Assembly (NCBI GenBank): GCA_002104895.1 | Contig: MCFG01000406.1 | Span: forward strand, 30,001 to 42,500 | From: Anaeromyces robustus | Lineage: Eukaryota; Neocallimastigomycota; Neocallimastigomycetes; Neocallimastigales; Neocallimastigaceae | Direction of reading: 5' to 3' | Length of the DNA: 12,500 nucleotides | Shown: piece by piece, positions 1 to 7,097 of the stretch | Numbering within the stretch: the first letter of the stretch is position 1 | Layout: every line of letters begins with the position of its first letter | Notes under the pieces: model-generated | Seen by the model: only the letters and a program-made list of their open reading frames with translations | What the model was told of the DNA's origin: nothing | The model's database searches: none | Made by a program: the position numbers and the translations under genes

Positions 1-11
1 TATCCTTATGT

Positions 12-35
12 AAAATAAATAAATAAATAAATAGA

Positions 36-118
<83 letters not shown>
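12..118. repeat. AAAT tetranucleotide microsatellite
   Basis: About 107 bases of almost pure AAAT units, with one substitution near base 34 (TAGATAAAT). The A-rich strand is the + strand, as in the other three long AAAT arrays of the window. No gene is seen in or before it. Confidence 0.97.
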
Positions 119-215
119 CATGTGGTATTAATTGTTGTTCTTTTAAAAAATTTTTTTAACTATTCTTGTCGAAAAAAAAGTAATAATAATTAATTTTAAA
201 TATTTAAATCCTTTA

Positions 216-220
<5 letters not shown>

Positions 221-246
<26 letters not shown>
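221..246. repeat. AT dinucleotide microsatellite
   Basis: Thirteen uninterrupted TA units. Similar tracts occur near 324-341, 881-898 and 2855-2877. They are probably length-variable between isolates. Confidence 0.95.
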
Positions 247-399
247 ATTATTCATATACATTTTAATATATAATAATTAAATATGGATAATATGGATATA
301 GATATGGATATTTCATAAATATTATATATATATATATATATTTATTATGAAAATTTTTTTTTTAAACCTTTAAACTTTTTTTTTTTTTTTTTATTTCTA

Positions 400-440
400 A
401 ATGTTCCAATGATGACCCAATAATGTTCCAATGTTCTAAT
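400..440. repeat. Short tandem repeat AATGTTC(C/T)AAT
   Basis: The 12-mer AATGTTCCAATG occurs at 400-411 and exactly again at 422-433, a 22-base spacing. A third, overlapping variant AATGTTCTAAT starts at 430. It is one of the few intergenic spots with several C and G bases. It could be a small duplication or a cluster of protein-binding sites, and the sequence does not decide between these. Confidence 0.8.
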
Positions 441-1213
441 CTTCTATTTTTTATTTTTAATTATTTTATTTTTTGATACATTTAGGAGGAACATCTTAAT
501 TTTTATCTATTTTTTTGACATATTATGATAAGAATTTTTCATTTTTTATTTATTATTATTTATTAATTAGATTTCTTATGCATTAGTTAATAATAATTTT
601 TTTTTTAATAAAGTGATGTGACAAGACCAAGAAGTTATATTTTATATTACATATATCTTTAATAACTAATTAATTAACTAACTAATTGATTCTTTTATAT
701 AATTAATATATAAATAAAATAAGTTAATAAGTAAATAAGTAAGATAAATAAATGATTTTAGGAAATATATTAACTTATATCAATATTATACATATATCTA
801 TATATTTAATTTTTTTTTTTTTTGTTTTTTTTTCTAAAGAAACTCTTTTAACTCTAATAGGATAAAAATCAACTGAAACATATATATATATATATATAAA
901 TTCTTTTTTTTATACTTTGATTTTAACAATATATATAACAATATTTATTAGTATTAAATATATATTCTTTTTTTTTTTTTTTTTTCACATGGCTTATTAT
1001 GTTAAAAGAGTTAAAAGAGTTTTTTTTTTTTTTAGTTTTTTATTAATCGAATATTTTATTTACTACATATATTATTATAATTATTGTGTACAATGTTTTA
1101 TGAAAAAAAAAAACTTTTCTTTAAATAAAAAAAAAAAAAAACATATTAATCACATTTTATAATGAAAATATTTATAATTAAAAAAAAAATTTTTTTAATA
1201 ATGTAAACTGTTT

Positions 1214-1257
1214 TTATTTTTATTTTTTATTTTTTATTTTTTATTTTTTATTTTAAT
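1214..1257. repeat. TTTTTA/TTTTTTA tandem repeat
   Basis: Repeated runs of five or six T separated by single A residues on the + strand. A second, less regular copy lies around 1337-1384. Typical slippage-generated T-rich DNA. Confidence 0.85.
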
Positions 1258-1560
1258 AAATGTTTGGATATTCTTAAAAAAAAAAAAATAAAAGAAAGAA
1301 AAGTATTAAACTATAATGGTTATTGTCGATATTCTTTATTCTTTATTTTTTTTATTTTTTATTTTATTTTTTATTTTTTTTTTTACTTTTTAAAAATGAC
1401 GTAATAATAATAGTCCATAGTTTAATTAAAAGTTTTTAAAATTTTTATAATATAAAAGTATGACAATTCTATATATATAATCTATAATATAATATTATGT
1501 TATTTTAAAAAAAAATGAACATTATTTTAATTTAATTATTATTATTAATATTTTTTATGT

Positions 1561-1598
1561 TATTTTATTTTATTTTATTTTATTTTTTTTTTTTTTTT
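1561..1598. repeat. TTTTA pentanucleotide repeat running into a T tract
   Basis: About five TTTTA units followed by a T run of about 16 ending at a C. The T tract is long enough to act as a nucleosome-excluding poly(dA:dT) element, but no gene is attached to it. Confidence 0.85.
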
Positions 1599-1716
1599 CA
1601 TTTATTCATTTTTATTATAAACAGGAATATCATGTATAAATTATATATATTTTAATAAAAAAAAAAAATTAAAAAAAATCTCATAAATTAAATAAAAAAA
1701 AAAACAAATACAGAAA

Positions 1717-1719
1717 TAA

Positions 1720-1770
<51 letters not shown>

Positions 1771-1772
1771 AT
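1717..1772. repeat. AAAT tetranucleotide microsatellite
   Basis: About 14 uninterrupted AAAT units with the A-rich strand on +. Same unit and orientation as the arrays at 12-118, 3805-4279 and 7056-7097. Confidence 0.96.
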
Positions 1773-1804
1773 TTGAAAAAAAAAAATTCGATTTAAGATT
1801 TTGT

Positions 1805-1835
1805 TTATTAATTAAAACCAAGTTTTAATTATTAA
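1805..1835. other. Inverted repeat (hairpin) with CAA loop
   Basis: The arms 1805-1818 and 1822-1835 pair at 13 of 14 positions, with one T/T mismatch, around a 3-base CAA loop closed by a C-G pair (AAAAC-CAA-GTTTT at the tip). Inverted repeats are common in A+T-rich DNA, so this may be chance. Confidence 0.6.
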
Positions 1836-1856
1836 CATATCAAAGTCAAAGCCTTC

Positions 1857-1936
1857 TTTTTTTTTTTTTTTTTTAAATTTTTTTTTTAAATTTTTTTTTT
1901 TAAATTTTTTTTTTAATTTTTTTTTTAATTTTTATA
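1857..1936. repeat. T9-12 with AAA/AA interrupters, 12-14-bp period
   Basis: A long T tract is broken by AAA at 1875, 1888 and 1902 and by AA at 1915 and 1927, giving a period of 12 to 14 bp. It is followed by the short repeats ATACATG x2 and ACATTT x2 (about 1934-1958). The period is somewhat above one DNA helical turn, so the A-T steps are only roughly in phase. Confidence 0.8.
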
Positions 1937-2700
1937 CATGATACATGACATTTACATTTCATTTAATAATAATAATGCATGTATGGTTATCAATTATAAA
2001 TTAAAAAAAAAAAAATAAAAAAATAATAATTATAAATTAATATACATAATTCTATTTTAAATTTTAAAATTTTAATTGTAAATTTTTTTTTTTAATAAAA
2101 AATATTTAAATATATTTAAATATATATTAAAAAAAAGTATTTAATTAGGGAAAAAAAAATGTATGTATGTCTTATTTTATATTTAAATGTTTTAATATAC
2201 AATTATATATATGTATTATAATATTTTTAAATATAAAAAAAAAAAAAGAAGTCTTACTTGAATGAAATAATTGTAATAATAATAAAAAAAAATATTAAAA
2301 AAAGGCAGGGACTTGCTTTTTATTTAAAATGTATATATGTATATATATTTATATATAAAATTTAAATATTATTAAGTATTATAATTTTTTTTTAAAAAAA
2401 AAAAAAGCAATGAAAAAAAAAAAAAATAAAAAATAAAATAAAAAAAAAACTTAACAATTTAACTTTTAAATAATTTTTATTAATATTTTTATTATTATTA
2501 TTTTTAATCGAAATTATAATATAATTAAGAAAGCTTATTATTTAATTACTGATTTATTTTTAAAAACTTTATTCACTTTTTACATTAATTATCATATGAA
2601 AAAAAAAAAAAACGAAAAAAAAAAAAAAACATGAATAAATAATAATATAATGTTTAACTTTACATAATCTTCATAAAAAAAAATTAGATTATATTAACAT
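1937..2700. other. Gene-free spacer with A and T homopolymers
   Basis: Mostly A and T runs plus AT-only words. No protein-like frame is present. Two less A+T-rich spots stand out: GAAGTCTTACTTG at 2248-2260 and the bulged hairpin at 2299-2319. Confidence 0.75.
2299..2319. other. Small bulged hairpin with GGGACT loop
   Basis: The left arm AAAAAGGCA and right arm TGCTTTTT can form eight pairs with one bulged G, around a GGGACT loop. It is the most G+C-rich spot in the first 4 kb. It looks like a bacterial intrinsic terminator, but the context is eukaryotic, so no function is assigned. Confidence 0.45.
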
Positions 2701-2708
2701 CTGTTATC

Positions 2709-2752
<44 letters not shown>
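2709..2752. repeat. AAT trinucleotide microsatellite
   Basis: About 14 uninterrupted AAT units. It sits in non-coding DNA: flanking frames close quickly and carry no protein-like sequence. Confidence 0.96.
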
Positions 2753-2754
<2 letters not shown>

Positions 2755-2854
2755 TAAAAGATTTATGGAATAATTTTTATAAAATATCATATTAATAATT
2801 TTTTACTTTATTTTGTTAATATAATGATGTAAATAATTTATACGAAATATTATG

Positions 2855-2877
2855 TATATATATATATATATATATAT
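2855..2877. repeat. AT dinucleotide microsatellite
   Basis: About 11 TA units following TATG. Non-coding context. Confidence 0.9.
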
Positions 2878-3108
2878 TCTTTAAAAAATAATAATGATAT
2901 AAAGTTTTATGAATAATTTTAAAAATTTAATATAATTTAAGATCATTATCATAATCATATTTTTAATAATAAAGTGAATATCAGTATTAAACAATATAAA
3001 CAAGTAATAATTTATTTATTTTATTATTATTAAAGAAAGAATACTTTTTAGTTATAATTATATAAAACAAAAAAAAAAAAAATTAAAAATTAAAACAATA
3101 TTTTTTTT

Positions 3109-3131
3109 CTAATAAGTTTAATTCTTATTAG
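3109..3131. other. Perfect 8-bp inverted repeat
   Basis: CTAATAAG at 3109-3116 and CTTATTAG at 3124-3131 are exact reverse complements around a TTTAATT loop. It is the leftmost of four inverted repeats between 3109 and 3583. Confidence 0.55.
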
Positions 3132-3333
3132 TTTTATTTTAATTATAGTTTAAATTGTTAATTTTAATTAATTAGTTTAGTTTTTTTTTTTTCTTTTTTA
3201 TTTAAATATTTTATTTTATTTTAGTTCATTTTTATTAAAATTGTTTCTGTTAAAATAAAATAACAAAAAAAAAAAAAAAAAAAAAATAAATATATTTGTA
3301 TATTTGTATATTTATATATTTAAGAAAAATTAT

Positions 3334-3358
3334 TAACAATTTATAGAATGAATTGTTA
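3334..3358. other. Perfect 8-bp inverted repeat
   Basis: TAACAATT at 3334-3341 and AATTGTTA at 3351-3358 are exact reverse complements around a 9-base loop. It is the second of the four hairpins in this cluster. Confidence 0.55.
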
Positions 3359-3447
3359 TTATCATCTAGAAGATTAAATTATTAAATTATATATATATAA
3401 AATAAATATATGAATATAACAAAATTAAAACATAATTTAAAGTTTAT

Positions 3448-3500
3448 TAACAGTAATTATAACAAAAGCTTATTTTAACTTTTTGTCATAATTATTGTTA
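3448..3500. other. 53-nt imperfect hairpin
   Basis: The arms 3448-3467 and 3481-3500 align over 20 positions: 18 Watson-Crick pairs, one G-T pair (3453/3495) and one A/C mismatch (3461/3487). The loop has 13 bases. The arms contain C and G positions (AACAGTAATTATAACAAAA on the left), so this is less trivial than an all-AT palindrome. It ends 30 bases before a second hairpin of equal length. Confidence 0.75.
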
Positions 3501-3530
3501 TTTATTTTTTTTTACTATAGTATCATAAAA

Positions 3531-3583
3531 AAAAATCTGTATAAATTGAATATATATAATATATTAAATTTATACAGATTTTT
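3531..3583. other. 53-nt near-perfect hairpin
   Basis: AAAAATCTGTATAAATT at 3531-3547 is exactly reverse-complementary to 3567-3583, giving a perfect 17-bp outer stem. After one G/A mismatch (3548/3566), seven more pairs close on a 3-base ATA loop. That is 24 of 25 positions paired. T-rich sequence follows on the + strand. Possibilities include a hairpin RNA precursor, the remnant of a miniature inverted-repeat element, or a cruciform-forming site. Nothing in the flanks, such as a clear target-site duplication or transposase, decides between them. Confidence 0.85.
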
Positions 3584-3804
3584 AATTATTTTTTTTTTAT
3601 TTTTATTTTTTTTTTTATCAATAATATTAAATTTTTATTAGAAGGTGTATGCAAGTTATTTATACTTTATATAATTTTAATGTATAATGTATGTAACAAT
3701 AACAATAATAATAATAATAATAAATATCAATAATAATAATTAATTATTGTGGCAATTTAACATAAGAAATAGTTTAAAACTTTAAAAATTTATATAAAAT
3801 ATTA
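3584..3804. other. Gene-free spacer
   Basis: T runs, then mixed sequence around 3630-3690 (AGAAGGTGTATGCAAGTTAT), then an AAC/AAT repeat at 3695-3723. I see no protein-like frame or RNA gene. Confidence 0.75.
3695..3723. repeat. AAC/AAT trinucleotide repeat
   Basis: AACAATAACAAT followed by about six AAT units. Non-coding. Confidence 0.85.
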
Positions 3805-4279
3805 AAAATAAATAAATAAATAAATAAACAAATAAATGAATAATAAATGAATAAATAAAATAAATAAATAAGTAAATAATAAATAAATAAATAAGTAAAT
3901 AATAAATAAATAAATAAATTAAATAAATACTGGATAAATAAATAAGTAAATAAATAATAAATAAATAAAATAAAAGAAATAAGTGAATAAATAAATACTG
4001 GATAAATAAATAAATAAATAAATAAATAATAAATAAATAAAATAAAAGAAATAAGTGAATAAATAAATACTGGATAAATAAATAAATAAATTATATAAAT
4101 AATAAATAAATAAAATAAAAGAAATAAGTGAATAAATAAATACTGGATAAATAAATAAATAAATTAAATAAATAATAAATAAATAAATAAATAAATATAA
4201 ATAAATAAATTAAATAAATAATAAATAAATAAATAAATAAATATAAATAAATATAAATAAATTAAATAAATAAATAAAT
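3805..4279. repeat. Long interrupted AAAT array
   Basis: Roughly 475 bases of AAAT units, with many three-base slips (AAT) and substitutions giving GAAT, AAGT and AACA variants. It is the longest simple array in the window and has the A-rich strand on +. Its central part is a higher-order minisatellite, listed separately. Its right end (4150-4279) is again nearly pure AAAT with AAATT and ATAAAT variants. Confidence 0.97.
3928..4146. repeat. Minisatellite of about 68-73 bp inside the AAAT array
   Basis: The marker word TACTGGATAAATAA recurs at 3928, 3996, 4068 and 4141, with spacings of 68, 72 and 73 bases. A 26-base block (GAAATAAGTG... through TACTGG) is identical at 3976-4001, 4048-4073 and 4121-4146. 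The copies differ mainly in the number of AAAT units and one ATTATATAAAT insertion (about 4089-4099). This is a tandem duplication of a longer unit laid over a tetranucleotide array. Confidence 0.93.
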
Positions 4280-4808
4280 TTTTTCTTTTTTTATATTAGT
4301 TGTATTTAATATTTTTTTTCTTGGTATTCCTTTTAATATTTTATTTTTATTTTTTATTTTTTATTTTAAATGCATTCTAAATACATTCTAAATACATTTT
4401 AATACATTTTAATACATTTTAATACATTTTAATTTAATAATCATAACAGTAAAAAAAAAAAAAAGTTTTTTTTTTCTTTTTTCTTTTTTTTAATATTAAC
4501 GAAGGACGGAAGTTTCGTAAAGTAAAAAATTCTTGTTGCGGTAAGTATAAAAAGGAAAAATTTTTAAAAATAAAAAAAAAGATAAAAAAAAAAAAAAAAA
4601 AAAAAAAGAAAACAAAGTTAAAAATTTTAAAATTTAATATAAAAAAAAAAAAAAAAAAAATTTTTTTTTTCATTCTTTTTTTATTTATTTATTTTATTCT
4701 TTAAATTATAAAAACATTCTTTTAATTACATATTGAATTTATTTAAAATTTATTTATTTATTCATTTAATTTTGTAGTAATTCCTTTATTCATTTGATCA
4801 AGGTTTTT
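4280..4808. other. Spacer with a small G+C-richer islet
   Basis: T-rich at the left, then very long A and T homopolymers (4450-4500 and 4560-4670). Bases 4501-4548 are distinctly richer in C and G and end in GCGGTAAGTAT, which contains a canonical 5' splice-site string. The open minus-strand frame across this area (4434-4673) is almost only F and K outside the islet, so I do not call it a gene. Confidence 0.65.
4368..4430. repeat. Tandem AAATACATTCT / AATACATTTT repeat
   Basis: Six units in a row: AAATGCATTCT (4368), AAATACATTCT (4379), AAATACATTTT (4390), then three AATACATTTT 10-mers (4401-4430). The gradient from 11-mer to 10-mer units records stepwise duplication and decay. Confidence 0.92.
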
Positions 4809-4854
4809 TCAGAGAGTACAAAGAGAAAACACAAAAAATATAATTTTTATTAAT

Positions 4855-4935
4855 GGAATAAGAAACAAAATTAAAAATAAAAAAGAAAAATAGAAAAATA
4901 GAAAAAAAGAAAAAAGAGAAAAAAAAAAAGAGAAT
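4855..4935. repeat. Polypurine (A/G) tract
   Basis: About 80 bases almost without C and with few T, made of AAATAG, AAAGA and AGAGA words. The minus-strand frame through it (4809-5027, starting at ATG) gives only F, L, S and I in monotonous runs. That is what a polypyrimidine strand gives by default, so it is treated as a shadow. Confidence 0.8.
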
Positions 4936-5038
4936 AACATAAAAAAGAGATTAATAATTAGAGAATAAATAATAAATAAAATAAAAAAAAAGGTAAAACA
5001 AACAAACAAACTAAAACTCTCTCTCATTTACATTTAAT

Positions 5039-5085
5039 AAAAGTAAAAGTAAAAGTAAAAAGTATAAAGTAAAAAGTAAAAAAAA
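5039..5085. repeat. AAAAGT hexanucleotide repeat
   Basis: AAAAGT units repeated about six times, with AAAAAGT and ATAAAGT variants, followed by an A run. Confidence 0.85.
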
Positions 5086-5259
5086 TGATGTTGATTCATT
5101 TAATCCTTTTATTTATTAAACAATTAATTATTCATTCATTTATTATTCCTCGTAATTCATAAGATTATTTCTTATTATTTATTTAATTATTAAATATTTA
5201 TTCATTTAATTTTCGATCAATGATAATTCCATTTTCCATATTCTTATTCGTGAAGTTCA

Positions 5260-5493
5260 TTAAAATAAAGTTATATTATTTAATATAGAAATAGTCATGT
5301 ATGGATTAATTATTCCATATACTGTTAATATATTATATATAACTATATCCAATATATTTATCAATATAATGAATAATATATTAATTTTAATTAGTTTGTG
5401 ACTAATGAGATAAAGACGAGACTCACTAATTAAGTCAATGGATGACAATAATAATGATAATAAATAAACTATAAAAAATAAATAAATACTCAA
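5260..5493 (-). other. Doubtful hydrophobic ORF
   Basis: This frame can encode up to 77 residues but begins at TTG. The only in-frame ATG lies near its C-terminal end. Residues are mostly I, L, Y, N and S, with a more varied stretch near residues 18-35 (SIDLISESRLYLISHKLIK). That part corresponds to the least A+T-rich part of the neighbourhood. It could be a decayed exon or membrane-protein fragment. More likely it is a chance open frame in AT-rich DNA. I recognise no family. Confidence 0.12.
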
Positions 5494-5570
5494 TAATACT
5501 TAAATAAATCAGTAATTCCAATTTAGAAATTTAAATAAAAATAAAAATAAAAATGAATCATAAATTTAGT

Positions 5571-5616
5571 ATTACATTATATCTTATAATATATTACATT
5601 ATATTACATTATATTA
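5571..5616. repeat. ATTACATTAT 10-bp repeat
   Basis: The word ATTACATTAT, with variants, recurs four to five times (5571, about 5592, 5602, 5612) with 10-bp periodicity over the right part. Confidence 0.8.
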
Positions 5617-5664
5617 TATATAATATTTATAATATTTAATAATCATTGTATTAAATGGTAGGTT

Positions 5665-5724
5665 ATAAATAATATTATAAATAATATTATAAATAATATT
5701 ATAAATAATATTATAAATAATATA
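5665..5724. repeat. 12-bp tandem repeat ATAAATAATATT
   Basis: Four exact copies at 5665, 5677, 5689 and 5701 and one near-copy at 5713. The pattern then degrades into AATATAATATTATAAAT words to about 5755. The unit contains the palindrome AATATT, so the array can fold back on itself. Confidence 0.95.
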
Positions 5725-5794
5725 ATATTATAAATAATATAATATATAAATAATGTAATGTAATATATAATATGTAAATATTTCTGTGAATAAA

Positions 5795-5825
5795 TAAAAA
5801 GATTTTTTATAATTCAATCTTTTTA
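5795..5825. other. Perfect 10-bp inverted repeat
   Basis: TAAAAAGATT at 5795-5804 pairs exactly with AATCTTTTTA at 5816-5825 around an 11-base loop. The right arm is T-rich. A chance origin is plausible. Confidence 0.5.
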
Positions 5826-6123
5826 ATTAAATTATTTATTTTAATTTTTTTTAATAATAAACTTTTTTTATTATTTTAAATACTAATATTATCTTATTTG
5901 ATATTTTATATATTACAATAAATTATAATATATAATAATTATATATTATATTTATAATTTATTTTTATAGTTTGTGTCGTCCGTTTTGTTTTGTATTATT
6001 ATTAATAAATAAATAAAATAAAAAAGAATCAATAAATATTATTTATCATTTATATATATATCAAATATATCAAATATAAAAAAATAAATAAATAGATAAG
6101 CAAATTATTTAATATATATAATA

Positions 6124-6146
6124 ATTCATTCAATAAATGAATGAAT
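6124..6146. other. Perfect 9-bp inverted repeat
   Basis: ATTCATTCA at 6124-6132 pairs exactly with TGAATGAAT at 6138-6146 around an ATAAA loop. It arises where ATTC-type and GAAT-type tetramer repeats meet, so it probably has a slippage origin. Confidence 0.5.
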
Positions 6147-6385
6147 AAATAAATAATAAATAAATATAAAAGCAACACATAAGCTATATATAACATTTAT
6201 ATATAATATTTATATCTAGTTTAATAATAATTTTATATAATTTTATATGATTCTAATATTTATTTTTTATAAAATTTATATATAATATTAATGAACGGTT
6301 TATTTAAATAATATTTATTCATTCATTCATTTATTTATTATTGATTATTTTGGGTTTTTACTTATGTATATTAAATTACTAATTA

Positions 6386-6424
6386 ATATAATATAATATA
6401 ATATAATATAATATAATATAATAT
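6386..6424. repeat. ATATA/ATAAT pentanucleotide repeat
   Basis: About eight units of the 5-mer ATATA (read as ...ATATAATATA...), running into an AT dinucleotide stretch. Confidence 0.9.
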
Positions 6425-6480
6425 ATATTAATATTATTTATTTAGAAATTTAATATTAGTAAATAAATTTATAATCTAAT

Positions 6481-6531
6481 ATATATAATATATATAATAT
6501 ATATATAATATATATATAATATAATATATAT
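6481..6531. repeat. AT repeat with AATAT punctuation
   Basis: AT dinucleotides punctuated by AA about every 9 to 11 bases (TATATAATATATATAATAT pattern). Palindromic by nature. Confidence 0.85.
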
Positions 6532-7055
6532 AGTAAATATTATATATTTAATAAATAATATAAACTTTTTATTTTTATCATTTTACCAAAAACTAAAAAC
6601 AAAGAAAAATTAATTTTATATATTAAATATTAATTTATGATAATAATAAAATTTAATTTATTATATATTATAATATAATTCAATATATAAATTTTTAATG
6701 CAAATATATATTTCAATATATTATTATATATATTATTTTTTAAATTATTTATATTTTAATATAAATTTGAAAATATAAAAAATTTATTTTGAATTTATTT
6801 TTTCTAAATTTTTTTTTTTCAAAATTTTTTATTTTATTTTATTATATTATATTATATAATAATATATTATATATTACAGTATAGTAAAAAAAAAAAAATT
6901 AAAAATAAATAAATGAATAAATAAATATATTAATAAATAAATAAATTATTATTAATAAAATAAATAAAAATATTGACTATTTTTGAATTTATTTGACCTA
7001 TTTAATAATAATAAATATTTATAATATATTTAAATACAATTATAATAAATATAAT

Positions 7056-7097
7056 AAAATAAATAAATAAATAAATAAATAATAAATAAATAAATAA
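7056..7097. repeat. AAAT tetranucleotide microsatellite
   Basis: About ten AAAT units with one AAT slip near 7081, A-rich strand on +. Ends at AACTGAG. Confidence 0.94.

Larger units (their letters stand above)
119..916. other. Gene-free A+T-rich spacer
   Basis: No reading frame here has protein-like composition on either strand. The stretch holds AT dinucleotide tracts (221-246, 324-341 and around 881-898), T runs and a few less A+T-rich patches (400-440, 480-495, 610-640, 838-880). None of these resembles a tRNA, a known RNA or a coding exon. The patch at 400-440 is listed separately as a repeat. Confidence 0.8.
917..1716. other. T-rich gene-free spacer
   Basis: The + strand is dominated by T runs with TTTTTA or TTTTA periodicity, interspersed with A runs. 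The open frame at 917-1162 begins at TTG and encodes almost only F, I, Y, N and K, so it is a homopolymer artefact. TGACGTAA at 1397-1404 matches the bZIP ATF/CRE core, but a single match means little. No supported gene is present. Confidence 0.8.
5090..7050. other. Mixed AT-rich spacer with fewer homopolymers
   Basis: Compared with both flanks, this stretch has shorter A and T runs and more ATTA, TATA and ATAAT words. It also has several short-unit tandem repeats and some less A+T-rich spots (5225-5255, 5395-5450, 5968-5990). No confident gene, tRNA or mobile element is seen. The only ORF with varied composition is the minus-strand frame at 5260-5493. Confidence 0.6.

Noticed and set aside
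221-246. AT tracts as TATA boxes or origins
   Set aside because: Such tracts occur throughout the spacer and cannot be tied to a start site or origin.
917-1162. Open frame of 81 codons on the + strand
   Set aside because: It starts at TTG and encodes long F and K runs from T and A homopolymers. There is no protein-like segment.
1397-1404. TGACGTAA, an ATF/CRE-type bZIP site
   Set aside because: A single 8-base match with no gene attached.
2299-2319. Bacterial intrinsic terminator
   Set aside because: All other features point to a eukaryotic nuclear genome. The short bulged stem is kept only as a structural observation.
3805-4279. CRISPR-like array of regular repeats
   Set aside because: The units are AAAT microsatellite with a minisatellite overlay. 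There are no distinct spacers, the context is eukaryotic, and no cas gene is present.
4434-4673. Open frame of 79 codons on the - strand
   Set aside because: Almost all F, I and K from homopolymers. Only the short islet at 4501-4548 is varied, and it is reported separately.
4809-5027. ATG-started frame of 72 codons on the - strand, F/L/S-rich
   Set aside because: It is the pyrimidine-strand reading of a polypurine tract, with monotonous F/L/S composition. It is not evidence of a membrane protein.
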